Numbered from the stretch's first letter, positions 16,008 through 24,596 are shown. The stretch: DNA of 64,000 nt from Alicyclobacillus sp. (GCA_023511295.1 JAIMBT010000016.1:36389-100388), one strand, 5' to 3'. The notes: generated from the sequence alone by a model not told the origin. A program made the numbers and translations.

Positions 16008-16366
16008 CCGCCGGGGTGATGGGCCTCGTCAGCGCAGGCGCCGCCGTCGGCGCGGTGGCCCGGTACCGAGTCGGCCGCTTCGTCACGCAGCGGGTCACCA
16101 GTGACTTCCCCTGGGGGACCTGGGTGATTAACGTCCTTGGCACCCTGCTCCTCGGCATTTTTTACCAAGAGTTGGATGTCCTGCACGCGGACGCATCGGC
16201 CTGGGCTCTGCTCGGAACTGGCTTTTGCGGTGCGTTTACGACCTTCTCCACCATGTCGGTCGAGGCCATCGCGCTGTTTCGACGACGCCCCTCGATGTGC
16301 ATCGCCTACGTCGGCAGTTCGCTGCTGGTGGGCATGGCCTTGGCGTGGATCACGCAGTGGGTGTGA
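16004..16366 (+). CDS. crcB: fluoride channel subunit CrcB/Fluc 2
   Basis: A 120-residue partner of the preceding protein. It carries GAAVGAVARYRVGRF, GTWVINVLGTLLLGIFY and GFCGAFTTFSTMSVEA, the same four-helix pattern. ATG at 16004 overlaps the first gene's stop by 4 nt, so the two are translationally coupled. The two subunits are expected to insert in opposite orientation to form an antiparallel dimer, which is established for Fluc channels and inferred here. Confidence 0.92.
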   Translation: MTAGVMGLVSAGAAVGAVARYRVGRFVTQRVTSDFPWGTWVINVLGTLLLGIFYQELDVLHADASAWALLGTGFCGAFTTFSTMSVEAIALFRRRPSMCIAYVGSSLLVGMALAWITQWV

Positions 16367-16393
16367 CAGCATGCAACCACCAGCCGGTAATTT

Positions 16394-16423
16394 TTGAACG
16401 GTTTCGACGGAAGCTGTTATCAT
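16394..16423 (+). promoter_or_regulatory. putative promoter of the amidohydrolase-thiL-tsa operon
   Basis: TTGAAC at 16394-16399 and TATCAT at 16418-16423 with an 18-bp spacer, 145 bp ahead of the first gene. Prediction by eye. Confidence 0.5.
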
Positions 16424-16568
16424 AGACGTGGACACATGCGACCGCGCGCAGATAGAACATCGGCAGGCCCCTGGAGCATCCGGGCATCGACAGGCATCTG
16501 GGTATCGCAACATCGACGGGCATTCGGCGAACGGGTCGGAATTACGGACGAGACGGGAGGACATGCGC

Positions 16569-18191
16569 ATGTGGATGTTGGCCAAGGCAAACGGGTACGC
16601 GCTGGATGCCGGCGGGTCTCGCTTCGACGCGGTGGTGTGCGACGGGGACCGCGTGGTGGCGGTCGGCACGGAGGCGGACCTGCGGCTGCAGTTTGGAGCG
16701 CGCCTGGAACGGGTCTGTGACGTGGATGGGGCGACCGTGTTGCCCGGGTTCATAGACAGCCACCTGCACGTCGCGGCACTGGGTGAGCAGGCCGTACGGT
16801 TGGACGTCAGCGGGGTGCACTCCGCCGCTGAACTGCTTGACCGCGTCGCGGCACGGGCCGCGAAGGCCGCGCCGGGGACGTGGATCTTGGGCGGCGGCTG
16901 GGACGACAACCGGTTTGCCGTCCCGGGGCTACCCACACTCGACGAACTGGACCGGGCGGCGGGTGGCCGGCCGCTCTTGTTGACGCGGGTGTGTCACCAC
17001 GCGTACCTCGCCAATCGTGCGGCGTTCGCGGCCGCCGGGCTGGGGGATCAACCGGCGGATCCCCCTGATGGGCGGTACGGGCGCGACGCGGCCGGCCGCC
17101 TGAACGGGTTGGTCTACGAGAACGCGTCGCGTCCGCTTCTGCGGGCGGTCCCGGCGCGTTCGCCAGCCGAGTGGCGGGCGGTCGTCAAAGCGGGGATGCA
17201 GCGCGCACTTTCCCACGGCATCACCGCGGTGCACACCGACGACGTGCGCAGTCTCGGGAGCTTTCAAGCGGTGTGGGAGACGTACTGGGGGCTCATCCAC
17301 GAGGACGGCGTTCGCCTGCGCGTGCACGAGCTGGTGGACTGGCACGCGCTCGATGAGTACCGGTCGGTCCTGTCCGCTCTACCTGGTCCCGACGCTTGGC
17401 TGGACCGCGGCGCGGCAAAACTGTTCTCCGACGGGGCCCTCGGCGGCCGGACCGCCTGGCTGTCGGCGCCGTACACAGACGACGCCGCGACGTCGGGGAC
17501 GCCGATGTACAGCCCAGATGAACTCGCACAGCGCGTGGCGAAGGCCCACGCCAATGGGTTCGGCGCGGCCATCCACGCCATCGGCGACGCGGCCGTGGAC
17601 GTCGCACTGCGGGCGATGGCAGCCTCGCCGCGGGCGGTGCAGCGAGATCGATTGATTCACGCGGAGATTGTGCGGCCGGACCTGGTGGAGCGGATGCGGG
17701 GGCTTGGGGAGCAATTGGCCGTCGATGTGCAGCCGCGGTTTACGGTGAGTGACTTCCCCTGGATTGTCGACCGGATTGGGCCGGAGCGTGCGCGGCTCGC
17801 GTGCGCTTGGCAGACGCTGCGGGGCGCCGGGCTGCATTTGGCCGGCGGGTCGGATGCGCCGATTGAACCGGTGGCTCCGTTGCTCGGTGTCCACGCGGCG
17901 GTCTTCCGGCGGTTGCCGGGGGCAGACCACCCCGGGTACGAGATGCAGGAGGCACTCGACGTCGTGGCGGCGTTGCGGCTGTTCACGCAGGACGCGGCGT
18001 ACGCGGCCGGCAGGGAACACGAGCAAGGGGTCGTGGCACCCGGGTTTCTGGCTGACTTCACGGTGGTCGACGGGGACGTGGTGGCCGACCCGGAGCGACT
18101 CGCTTCCGCGCGCGTCCTGTACACCATCGTCGGCGGCGAAGTAGCGTCCGCTGCGGAGGGGGCCGCAGGTGCGGCCGGCGCTGCTGGATGA
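16569..18191 (+). CDS. YtcJ-like metal-dependent amidohydrolase
   Basis: A 540-residue hydrolase of the amidohydrolase-3 group. The first metal ligands are H65-x-H67 in GFIDSHLHVAA; later landmarks are GGGWDDNRF, KLFSDGALGGRTAWL, AIHAIGDAAVD, a RLIHAE motif and GGSDAPIEP with the final Asp. The substrate is unknown. ATG at 16569 is preferred over ATG 16563 because GGGAGG lies 8 nt from it. Its stop overlaps the thiL start (ATGA), so it is translationally linked to thiamine and tRNA-modification genes, an unusual place for this family. Confidence 0.85.
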   Translation: MWMLAKANGYALDAGGSRFDAVVCDGDRVVAVGTEADLRLQFGARLERVCDVDGATVLPGFIDSHLHVAALGEQAVRLDVSGVHSAAELLDRVAARAAKAAPGTWILGGGWDDNRFAVPGLPTLDELDRAAGGRPLLLTRVCHHAYLANRAAFAAAGLGDQPADPPDGRYGRDAAGRLNGLVYENASRPLLRAVPARSPAEWRAVVKAGMQRALSHGITAVHTDDVRSLGSFQAVWETYWGLIHEDGVRLRVHELVDWHALDEYRSVLSALPGPDAWLDRGAAKLFSDGALGGRTAWLSAPYTDDAATSGTPMYSPDELAQRVAKAHANGFGAAIHAIGDAAVDVALRAMAASPRAVQRDRLIHAEIVRPDLVERMRGLGEQLAVDVQPRFTVSDFPWIVDRIGPERARLACAWQTLRGAGLHLAGGSDAPIEPVAPLLGVHAAVFRRLPGADHPGYEMQEALDVVAALRLFTQDAAYAAGREHEQGVVAPGFLADFTVVDGDVVADPERLASARVLYTIVGGEVASAAEGAAGAAGAAG

Positions 18192-19195
18192 AGGTGGACG
18201 AGTTTGGGCTGATACGCCGGTTGACCGGGCGGGTTCCCGGGACGGCCGCAGATGTGCGCATCGGCATCGGAGACGATGCGGCGGCTGTCGCTTTCCCGGC
18301 TGGGACGGACGTGTTGGTCAGCACGGACACGATGGTGGGGGGACGGCATTTTCTGCCTGCGACGATGGGCATGGCGGACATCGGCTACAAGGCCGCTGTC
18401 GCCTCCATCAGCGACATCGCCGCAATGGGCGGTGAACCGCGGCACGTGTTGGTTGCGCTCGGGGTCTCCCAAGAGGTGGGGCCGGATGAGTTGGACCGCG
18501 TATACGACGGGATTGGCGATGCGTGCCGGGCGTTCGCGTGCGCGGTCGTCGGGGGCGACGTGGTGGCGACCGACGGCCCGCTGTTTGTCAACACCACCGT
18601 CCTTGGCTGGGTCGAGGCGGGGCGCGCCATCCGGCGCGGCGGCGCGCAACCCGGGGACGTCGTCTTTCTGACCGGCGAGGTGGGCAGCGCCGAGGCGGGA
18701 CTGCGGGATCTGCTCCAGCCGGAGATGACGGCTGTGGTCCATCCGGCGGACCGGGCGGACGTCCGGCAGGCGCACCAGCGGCCGACGCCGCAGGTCGCTG
18801 CGGGACGGATCTTCGCTGCGGAGGGCGCGACGAGCTGTGACGACATCAGCGACGGGCTGGCGAGCGAGTTGAACGAAATTGCGGACGCGAGCGGCGTGCG
18901 CATTCGCGTGGACGAACGGCGGATTCCGATATCCACGGCGGCGCGCAACATCGCCCGTCAGCGCGGAGAAGACCCGCTGGAGTACGCTTGGTACGGCGGC
19001 GAGGACTACCAACTGGTTGGGACGGCGAGCCCGTTTGTGTTTGCACGCATCTTGGCGCGCTGCGAGAGCATCGGCGTGAAGGTGGCGCAGATTGGCCGCG
19101 TCGAGGCCGGCGACGGCGTGGTGGCTGACCGGTTGGCGGGCGGGATCGACATCGTCCTGCCCCGCGGCTACAACCACTTTCCGACCGACGCGTGA
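18188..19195 (+). CDS. thiL: thiamine-monophosphate kinase
   Basis: Phosphorylates thiamine monophosphate to thiamine pyrophosphate, the last step of cofactor synthesis. The 335-residue protein shows IGIGDDAAAV with metal-binding aspartates near the N-terminus, VSTDTMVGGRHF, SDIAAMGGEP, CDDISDGLASEL and YGGEDYQLV. ATG at 18188 overlaps the stop of the amidohydrolase by 4 nt. It starts the conserved Bacillus-type block thiL-tsaE-tsaB-rimI-tsaD, which continues without gaps. Confidence 0.94.
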   Translation: MKVDEFGLIRRLTGRVPGTAADVRIGIGDDAAAVAFPAGTDVLVSTDTMVGGRHFLPATMGMADIGYKAAVASISDIAAMGGEPRHVLVALGVSQEVGPDELDRVYDGIGDACRAFACAVVGGDVVATDGPLFVNTTVLGWVEAGRAIRRGGAQPGDVVFLTGEVGSAEAGLRDLLQPEMTAVVHPADRADVRQAHQRPTPQVAAGRIFAAEGATSCDDISDGLASELNEIADASGVRIRVDERRIPISTAARNIARQRGEDPLEYAWYGGEDYQLVGTASPFVFARILARCESIGVKVAQIGRVEAGDGVVADRLAGGIDIVLPRGYNHFPTDA

Positions 19196-19210
19196 AGGGT
19201 GGCAGGTGAG

Positions 19211-19720
19211 ATGGTCAACCGGATGTCGTTTGTAACGCAGTCGGCGATGGAGACGCGGCGGTTGGGCGAGTACCTGGGTCGACTGATGAAGGCGGGGGAC
19301 GTGGTGCTGCTCGACGGCACCCTCGGCGCCGGGAAGACGACGTTCGTGCAAGGGGTCGCGCGGGGACTGGGCGTACACGGCGACGTGACGAGTCCGACCT
19401 TCACCTTGGTGGCGGAGTACGCGGGCCGCGTGCCGGTGGCGCACATGGACCTCTATCGGCTGCAACCATCCCCGGGCACAGGGGCGGCGCTGGCGGAGGG
19501 GGACCTCGCGGCCATCGGGATGGACGATTACCTGGACGGGTCCCACGCGGTTCTCGTGGAGTGGCCCGGTGACCTTGTGGAGACCGTGGCGGACGCACTA
19601 CACGTGGAGATTGTCCCCCGACCTCTGCCGCACGTGGACGAACGCGAACTGCACTGCCGGGCGAGCGGCGCCCGGAGCTGGGAGATACTCGACGAGTGGG
19701 TGAAGGAATGGCTGTTTTAG
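19211..19720 (+). CDS. tsaE: tRNA t6A synthesis ATPase TsaE
   Basis: A 169-residue ATPase that works with TsaB and TsaD in making threonylcarbamoyl-adenosine at position 37 of ANN-decoding tRNAs. The P-loop is G36-TLGAGK-T43, followed by SPTFTLVAEY and the HMDLYRL motif. The C-terminal 25 residues exceed the compact family core. The start is uncertain: ATG 19211 is preferred, with AAGGG and AGGTGA upstream; GTG 19199 and ATG 19223 are alternatives. It overlaps tsaB by 13 nt. Confidence 0.9.
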   Translation: MVNRMSFVTQSAMETRRLGEYLGRLMKAGDVVLLDGTLGAGKTTFVQGVARGLGVHGDVTSPTFTLVAEYAGRVPVAHMDLYRLQPSPGTGAALAEGDLAAIGMDDYLDGSHAVLVEWPGDLVETVADALHVEIVPRPLPHVDERELHCRASGARSWEILDEWVKEWLF

Positions 19721-20463
19721 CAGTGGACACGGCGACCGGGGTGCTGGCTGCGGCCGTCGGCCGCGACGGTGTGGCGCTCGTGAGCGCGGCGTCGGCGGTC
19801 CCGCGCGGGCACTCGCGGCTGTTGCAGCCGATGGTGTGCCAACTGCTCGACGGCGCCGGTTTGCAGCCGCGAGCGCTGACCGGCGTGGTCGTCGGGGTGG
19901 GACCGGGATCATACACCGGAGTCCGGCTCGGCGTAACGGCGGCGAAGACCCTCGGGCTGACGCTGGGAATTCCGGTATTCGGTGCCTCCACCTTGGCGGC
20001 CGTGGCAGAGGCAGCGCTGCCAGCGAAGGCCGCTTCACCGATGACCGTGGTGCCGCTGTTGTACGCCCGGCGCCAGCGCGCGTTCGGTGCGGTCTACGAG
20101 CGATCCGCCGGCCACCTGGTCTGCCTTCAGCCACCGCGGGTAGACCCTTACGAGGCGTGGGAAGCCGTCCTGGCCCGCTCTTCTCGTCCGGTGTGGCTGG
20201 TGACGGATGGCGTCGACGTCCCGGAGGTGGCGGACTGGTTGGCCAAAGCCGCGCCGCTTGCCGCCGGGTGGAGCCCGCTTGGCGACGTGGCCTCTGGCAT
20301 GGGGCCCGCGCTGTTGCGAATCGCGGCACGCCAGGACGTGGGGTGTGTGCCGCAATACGGGGAGGATCTGCATGCGCTGGCTCCAGACTATGCGCTTCGC
20401 GTGGAGGCAGAGGTCAAACAAGAGGAGAGGAGTGCGGCCGATGGATCCGACCCCCGTGTTTGA
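19708..20463 (+). CDS. tsaB: tRNA t6A synthesis protein TsaB
   Basis: A 251-residue ASKHA-fold partner of TsaD needed for t6A modification of tRNA. MAVLAVDTATG at the N-terminus, the GVGPGSYTGVRLGV motif and GIPVFGASTLAAVA identify it. ATG at 19708 lies inside the tsaE gene; GTG at 19696 is an alternative start. It overlaps the following rimI-like gene by 23 nt, which continues the coupled operon. Confidence 0.92.
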   Translation: MAVLAVDTATGVLAAAVGRDGVALVSAASAVPRGHSRLLQPMVCQLLDGAGLQPRALTGVVVGVGPGSYTGVRLGVTAAKTLGLTLGIPVFGASTLAAVAEAALPAKAASPMTVVPLLYARRQRAFGAVYERSAGHLVCLQPPRVDPYEAWEAVLARSSRPVWLVTDGVDVPEVADWLAKAAPLAAGWSPLGDVASGMGPALLRIAARQDVGCVPQYGEDLHALAPDYALRVEAEVKQEERSAADGSDPRV

Positions 20464-20935
20464 ATCGGAGCGGACGACCATTCGCCGGATGACCTTGCGC
20501 GACATTGACCAGGTGCTGGAGGTGGAGCACCTGTGTTTCACGGCTCCGTGGTCTCGCCAGGCCTTCGTCACAGAGCTCGTGGACAACCGGCTGGCCGAAT
20601 ACCTGGTGCTGGAGCACGACCATCGCGTGATTGGCTACATCGGGGTCTGGCTGGTGATTGACGAGGGCCACATCACCAACGTCGCAGTCCACCCGGACTT
20701 CCGCGGCCAACACCTCGGCGAGTTTCTGATGCGGACCGTGATGGACAACTGCGCCGCGCGGGGGATGCGGCGGATCACCCTGGAGGTTCGGGTGACGAAC
20801 ACGGTCGCGCAGAACCTGTACCGCAAACTTGGCTTTGTCGCCGTCGGCAAACGGCGCGGCTACTACACGGACAACAACGAGGACGCCATCATCATGTGGG
20901 CGGACCTGCCGGCACACGGAGGACAGGAAGCTTGA
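20441..20935 (+). CDS. rimI: N-acetyltransferase RimI-like
   Basis: A 164-residue GNAT acetyltransferase of the RimI type, which acetylates the N-terminus of ribosomal protein S18 in E. coli; the substrate here is inferred. The acetyl-CoA binding loop is visible as VHPDFRGQHLGEFLM, followed by LEVRVTNTVAQNLYRKLGF. ATG at 20441 follows AGGAG with 8-nt spacing. It is embedded between tsaB and tsaD, as in Bacillus, with overlapping ends on both sides (23 nt and TTGA). Confidence 0.9.
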   Translation: MDPTPVFESERTTIRRMTLRDIDQVLEVEHLCFTAPWSRQAFVTELVDNRLAEYLVLEHDHRVIGYIGVWLVIDEGHITNVAVHPDFRGQHLGEFLMRTVMDNCAARGMRRITLEVRVTNTVAQNLYRKLGFVAVGKRRGYYTDNNEDAIIMWADLPAHGGQEA

Positions 20936-21966
20936 AGGTGTTGGGAATTGAAACGAGCTGTGACGAGACGGCTGCCGCGGTGGTGGAGGACGGCTGCACG
21001 CTCCTGGGGCAGATGGTGGCCTCCCAGATGGACCTTCACGCCCGATTTGGCGGGGTGGTCCCGGAAGTCGCCTCGCGACAGCACGTGGAGCACATCACGC
21101 GCGTCATCGCCGAAGCCATGCGGGACGCCGCGGTCACGTGGGCGGACCTCGACGGCATCGCAGTGACCTGCGGCCCTGGCTTGCTCGGGTCACTGTTGGT
21201 TGGCGTATCCGCCGCCAAGTCTCTCGCGTTGGCGACGGGCTTGCCGTTGGTGCCGGTCCACCACATCGCGGGGCACGTGGCGGCGGCTCTGATTGACCGG
21301 AGGGCGGCGCTGCCGTTTCTCGCTTTGGTCGTATCCGGTGGCCACACGGAGTTGCTGTGGGTGGACGGTTCCTTCCGCTTTCGGAAGTTGGGCGGTACCC
21401 AGGACGACGCAGCTGGGGAGGCCTACGACAAAGTGGCGCGGATGGTGGGCCTGCCGTATCCGGGGGGCCCGGCGGTGGACCACCTCGCCACGACCGGCAA
21501 CCCCGCGGCGTACGCCTTTCCGCGGTCCATGATGGACGAGTCCAACTACGACTTTTCCTTCAGCGGGCTGAAGACGGCCGTCCTGAACGAGGTGAACCGC
21601 CTGCGCCAACAGGGCCAGCCGATCCCGACGGCTGACCTGTGCGCCAGCTTTCAGGCGGCGGTGATAGACGTTTTGGTGGCGAAGACGATGCGGGCGGCGA
21701 AGGAGACCGGCGCGAAGCAGCTGGTGGTGGCGGGCGGCGTGGCTGCCAACCGGGGCCTGCGCGCGGCCCTCACCACCGCGACGGCCCACGCTGGGCTGCC
21801 TGTGCACTTTCCACCGCTCGCGCTGTGCACGGACAACGCGGCGATGATTGCGGCCGCAGGATGCCTGCTGTTGGCGCAGGGGCGTACGGCGGGGTTGGAC
21901 CTCGACGCGTACGCCAACCTGACGCTGTCGGACTGGCAGGAAAGCCGGTTTCCCGTCCGGCGGTAA
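20932..21966 (+). CDS. tsaD: tRNA t6A transferase TsaD
   Basis: Transfers threonylcarbamoyl to A37 of tRNAs; catalytic subunit of the TsaBDE complex. The 344-residue protein has GIETSCDETAAAVVEDG, the metal-binding HHIAGHVAA (HxxxH), VSGGHTELLWV, FSGLKTAV and GGVAANRGLR. The start is TTG at 20932, overlapping the rimI stop as TTGA, with a purine-rich site 8 nt upstream. It ends the tightly packed operon that began with the amidohydrolase. Confidence 0.95.
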   Translation: MKVLGIETSCDETAAAVVEDGCTLLGQMVASQMDLHARFGGVVPEVASRQHVEHITRVIAEAMRDAAVTWADLDGIAVTCGPGLLGSLLVGVSAAKSLALATGLPLVPVHHIAGHVAAALIDRRAALPFLALVVSGGHTELLWVDGSFRFRKLGGTQDDAAGEAYDKVARMVGLPYPGGPAVDHLATTGNPAAYAFPRSMMDESNYDFSFSGLKTAVLNEVNRLRQQGQPIPTADLCASFQAAVIDVLVAKTMRAAKETGAKQLVVAGGVAANRGLRAALTTATAHAGLPVHFPPLALCTDNAAMIAAAGCLLLAQGRTAGLDLDAYANLTLSDWQESRFPVRR

Positions 21967-21978
21967 CGGCGGCGGTGT

Positions 21979-22072
21979 GGACACGGGACGGGCGGCCGTG
22001 CGCCGTGATGTCGCCACGCTTACCGACAAGCGTCCCATCCGGAGGTGAGGACGCGGGACGGGCGGCCGCGCG
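21979..22072. repeat. imperfect 24-bp direct repeat after tsaD
   Basis: GGACACGGGACGGGCGGCC at 21979 onward recurs as GGACGCGGGACGGGCGGCC at 22049 onward, 70 bp apart, with similar bases continuing for a few positions. Between them ACGCTT/AAGCGT (about 22016-22033) can form a small hairpin. Possible relic of a duplication. Confidence 0.5.
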
Positions 22073-22156
22073 CGGGGCGCAGGAGAACACGTGCGAAGCG
22101 GGGCAAATGCGTTGGGTGGCCGAGATTGGGCCGTTCAAAACGACGGAGGGGTTGCG

Positions 22157-22519
22157 ATGGAACGCTGGGTACACGGCGTGCGGGTGCGCGGGGTGGAGGT
22201 CGACGAAGCGACTCGGTGCCGCCACTATCACAAGGCGGAGGACGTGGTTGCCATCCGCTTCCCCTGTTGCGACACGTATTACCCGTGCCACGCCTGTCAC
22301 GAAGAGACGGCAGGGCACGAGGCGGCGCGTTGGCCGGCGAGCCGACTGTCGGAGCGGGCGGTGCTGTGTGGGGCGTGTGGGACGGAGTTGACCATCTCGG
22401 CTTACGTAGCGGCAAAGGACCACTGCCCGGTCTGCCAACATCCGTTCAATCCGCGGTGCGCGTCTCACTATGAGCTGTATTTTGAATTGCCATCGGAGGA
22501 GGTTTGTGCGGATGCGTGA
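22157..22519 (+). CDS. CHY zinc-finger protein
   Basis: A 120-residue protein with the CHY zinc-finger pattern: C-R-H-Y-H near residue 22, PCCDTYYPCHACHEE with several cysteine and histidine ligands, then LCGACG and HCPVCQHPFNPRC. It is expected to bind about three zinc ions; no activity is known for stand-alone bacterial members. ATG at 22157 follows GGAGGGG with 5-nt spacing. It overlaps the next gene by 8 nt. Confidence 0.87.
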   Translation: MERWVHGVRVRGVEVDEATRCRHYHKAEDVVAIRFPCCDTYYPCHACHEETAGHEAARWPASRLSERAVLCGACGTELTISAYVAAKDHCPVCQHPFNPRCASHYELYFELPSEEVCADA

Positions 22520-22922
22520 TGGAGCGAGAGAGGCGACGCAAGACACGGCGCTGCACGGGTTGTGCGTCAAGTTTGCCAGCGTGCCAGTGAGAGACCAGGA
22601 GAGGGCGCTGCAGTTTTACGTGGAGAAACTTGGCTGCAAGGTTCGGACGGACGTTCCCTTTGGCAACGGCATGCGGTGGATTGAAGTGGAGCCGCCGGGC
22701 GGAGGCTGCGGCATCGTGCTATTCACGCCGCCAGGTCAAGAGGGGCGGATTGGCACCTTCACGAATATCTCGTTCACGTGTGACGACGTGGAGGCGACGT
22801 ACCGGGTGCTCGCCGACCGGGGCGTGGAGTTCGTGGAACCGGCGAAGCGTGCCGACTGGGGCGGAATGCAGGCGATATTCAAGGATGTCGACGGGAACCT
22901 GTTCGTGCTGGCGGGCGAGTAG
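22512..22922 (+). CDS. VOC (glyoxalase/bleomycin-resistance) family protein
   Basis: A 136-residue VOC-fold protein built of two beta-alpha-beta-beta-beta modules. Visible features are KFASVPVRDQERALQFYVEKLG at the start of module one, and DVEATYRVLADRGVEFVE with KDVDGNLFVL in module two; the terminal Glu-type metal ligand region is present. Substrate unknown. ATG at 22512 is 9 nt from GGAGGAGG and overlaps the CHY gene, so the two are translated together. Confidence 0.85.
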   Translation: MRDGAREATQDTALHGLCVKFASVPVRDQERALQFYVEKLGCKVRTDVPFGNGMRWIEVEPPGGGCGIVLFTPPGQEGRIGTFTNISFTCDDVEATYRVLADRGVEFVEPAKRADWGGMQAIFKDVDGNLFVLAGE

Positions 22923-22959
22923 GAACGGTGCTGGCAGCCCGGGGCCGCTCAGACGGTTG

Positions 22960-23190
22960 CGGACGGGGGGCAGGGGGGCAAAGTTGGGCCTGCTTGGGCG
23001 CACAAGGGAACGCCGTTCCGTTGTGGAGGCCGGGACTGGGCCGCGGAGCGGGAATAGAGGAACGGCGTTCCGCTAAGGCGGTTGCGGACGGGGGGCAGGT
23101 CGGCCCACAGGGCCCCTCCAATGCGCACAAGGGAACGCCGTTCCGTTGTGGAGGCCGGGACTGGGCCGCGGAGCGGGGCCGGGGTCCCGT
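22960..23190. repeat. 125-bp repeat family, cluster 1 (about 2 units)
   Basis: Two copies of a ~124-bp unit in direct orientation. Each unit carries a 13-nt palindrome GGAACGCCGTTCC (23008-23020, 23132-23144) and, in the complete unit, its inverted form GGAACGGCGTTCC (23059-23071) about 51 bp later. The second unit is cut short before its second palindrome. The same family recurs at 24597-25208, beyond the PadR module. The whole 22923-23204 gap is this repeat. Confidence 0.95.
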
Positions 23191-23204
23191 CCCCCTCTCG
23201 GATA

Positions 23205-24161
23205 TCATGCCGCTTGCGCCGATGCTCGATCGCCGCGCTGGCGGTCGAACCGACGGAACAGGGCCAACAAGAGACCCAGGACCATGGCGCGAGCGGCGAC
23301 GGTGATGATCAGCTGCAACACGGTGAAGGTGTCTGTGAACGGGTTCCAATGCCCCCAAAGTGCCGGATTTCCGGTCAGGTGGTACAGGGCCGCCTGTGCC
23401 GCGTTGCGCACCGGGAACAGCAGTCCCTCTGCGACGGATAAGGCGATGGGAAACAGGCTGACGATGCGGTTTTGGGTCCAACGATACAAGGCCAGACCGA
23501 GACCGAACAGAATGGTGCACCCTGCGAGGAACGCCGGATCCAGTAAGTGTACGGGACCCATGGCTCCGTAGAAGGTGAGTGTGGCACCAAGGCTCGGCGT
23601 GTGCAGGGCGCGCTGTCCAATCCAAGCGCATGCGAACAGCAGGATCGTCACGCCAATCCCGCCCCGATCTCGCCGGCTCCGGCACCGAAACATGGCCAAG
23701 CACGCGAGGGTCCAAGCCAGCATCAGCGACGGTGACAAGGGAAAGCCTTGCGTGAATAGGGAGACCCACCTGGGTGGGTGCCACGGAATTTCCATCGACG
23801 GGACGGGTGGCACGGCCCAGTACAGGGCGTAGAGGCTGCACAACAGCAGTACCACGCCGATACAGGCGACGATGAGCAGCACGCTAGGCGGGTACCCGAG
23901 GGCCTCGCGATCTATCTGCCGCCGCAATTCCCGCGGCACTCCGAACTGGTGGATGGCATGTGCAACGGCTTCGTCCGGGGTCTGCCCTCGATCGGCGAAC
24001 TGTGAAACTTGCTCGAGAAGGTGGGCGGTCATTTCCGCCGTCCAGTCCGCCTGTTCCCGCCGGGTGAGCACTGGGGTGCACACGATCCGCCGAACGTACG
24101 CCTCCAACTCCCGCTGCACTGCCGCTATCTCCTCCGCCGACCACGTTCCGAACCCGCTCAT
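23205..24161 (-). CDS. PadR-associated membrane protein
   Basis: A 318-residue protein with a soluble, helical N-terminal region (about 1-100: EEIAAVQRELEAYVRRI, EQADWTAEMTAHLLEQVSQF, DEAVAHAIHQFGVPRELRRQ) like the N-terminal domains of DUF1700/permease-prefix proteins, and then about six membrane segments from residue 105 on. It is the partner commonly encoded with PadR regulators. ATG at 24159-24161 overlaps the padR stop (ATGA), so it is translationally coupled. Function unknown; it may be a sensor or permease controlled by the PadR protein. Confidence 0.75.
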   Translation of the reverse strand: MSGFGTWSAEEIAAVQRELEAYVRRIVCTPVLTRREQADWTAEMTAHLLEQVSQFADRGQTPDEAVAHAIHQFGVPRELRRQIDREALGYPPSVLLIVACIGVVLLLCSLYALYWAVPPVPSMEIPWHPPRWVSLFTQGFPLSPSLMLAWTLACLAMFRCRSRRDRGGIGVTILLFACAWIGQRALHTPSLGATLTFYGAMGPVHLLDPAFLAGCTILFGLGLALYRWTQNRIVSLFPIALSVAEGLLFPVRNAAQAALYHLTGNPALWGHWNPFTDTFTVLQLIITVAARAMVLGLLLALFRRFDRQRGDRASAQAA

Positions 24162-24493
24162 GCGTTCCCCTCCTCGAGCAAGCGACCGATGACACGTTGT
24201 TGAACCGACCATGCGGCGCGCAGGTGTTCCAGGTGTTTCCTACCCCGATCTGTCAATGCGTAGTACCGCCGCCGCGGTCCGTCGTCGTCGCCGCCCCAGT
24301 AACCTTCGACGTATCCCTCCGCCTCCAGACGGCGGAGACACGGGTAGAGCGTGCCCTCCTTCAGCGACAGCACGCCTTCGCTGCGATCGTTGACCTGTTT
24401 GGCGATGGCATAACCATAGGTGTCCCCACGCGACAGAATTGCGAGCACGACGGCGTCAACGTGGCCCTTCAGCATGTCGCGGTGCAAGATCAC
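24158..24493 (-). CDS. PadR-family transcriptional regulator
   Basis: A 111-residue winged-helix repressor. The core MLKGHVDAVVLAILSRGDTYGYAIAKQV, then LSLKEGTLYPCLRRLEAEGYVEGYW and RRRYYALTDRGRKHL is the PadR signature. I chose GTG at 24491-24493, with GGGGG just upstream; the ATG 15 nt further in has no ribosome site. It is followed by its coupled membrane-protein gene and preceded by a promoter with an internal palindrome, so it probably represses its own operon. Confidence 0.9.
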   Translation of the reverse strand: MILHRDMLKGHVDAVVLAILSRGDTYGYAIAKQVNDRSEGVLSLKEGTLYPCLRRLEAEGYVEGYWGGDDDGPRRRYYALTDRGRKHLEHLRAAWSVQQRVIGRLLEEGNA

Positions 24494-24522
24494 GCACCCC
24501 CTTTGGAACATTGATGAGTCAA

Positions 24523-24543
24523 ATACATAGACTATCTATGTAT
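24523..24543. promoter_or_regulatory. PadR operator candidate (21-bp palindrome)
   Basis: ATACATAGA (24523-24531) and TCTATGTAT (24535-24543) are perfect inverted repeats around a 3-nt centre. The site sits just downstream of the padR -10 element, at the expected transcription start, and has the AT-rich ATAC/GTAT ends seen in PadR operators. Confidence 0.65.
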
Positions 24544-24551
24544 ATGGAATG

Positions 24552-24581
24552 AAGATACGACACCCGTCACCAGGGTGTCAA
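24552..24581 (-). promoter_or_regulatory. sigma-A promoter of the padR operon
   Basis: On the minus strand TTGACA (24576-24581) and TATCTT (24552-24557) with an 18-bp spacer. The start site would fall within or next to the 21-bp palindrome at 24523-24543. Confidence 0.55.
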
Positions 24582-24596
24582 TGGTCAGGGCCGTGC

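Noticed and set aside
22879..23841. 320-residue minus-strand open frame over repeat cluster 1
   Set aside because: It overlaps the PadR-associated gene in another frame and again only reads the repeat; no start signal.
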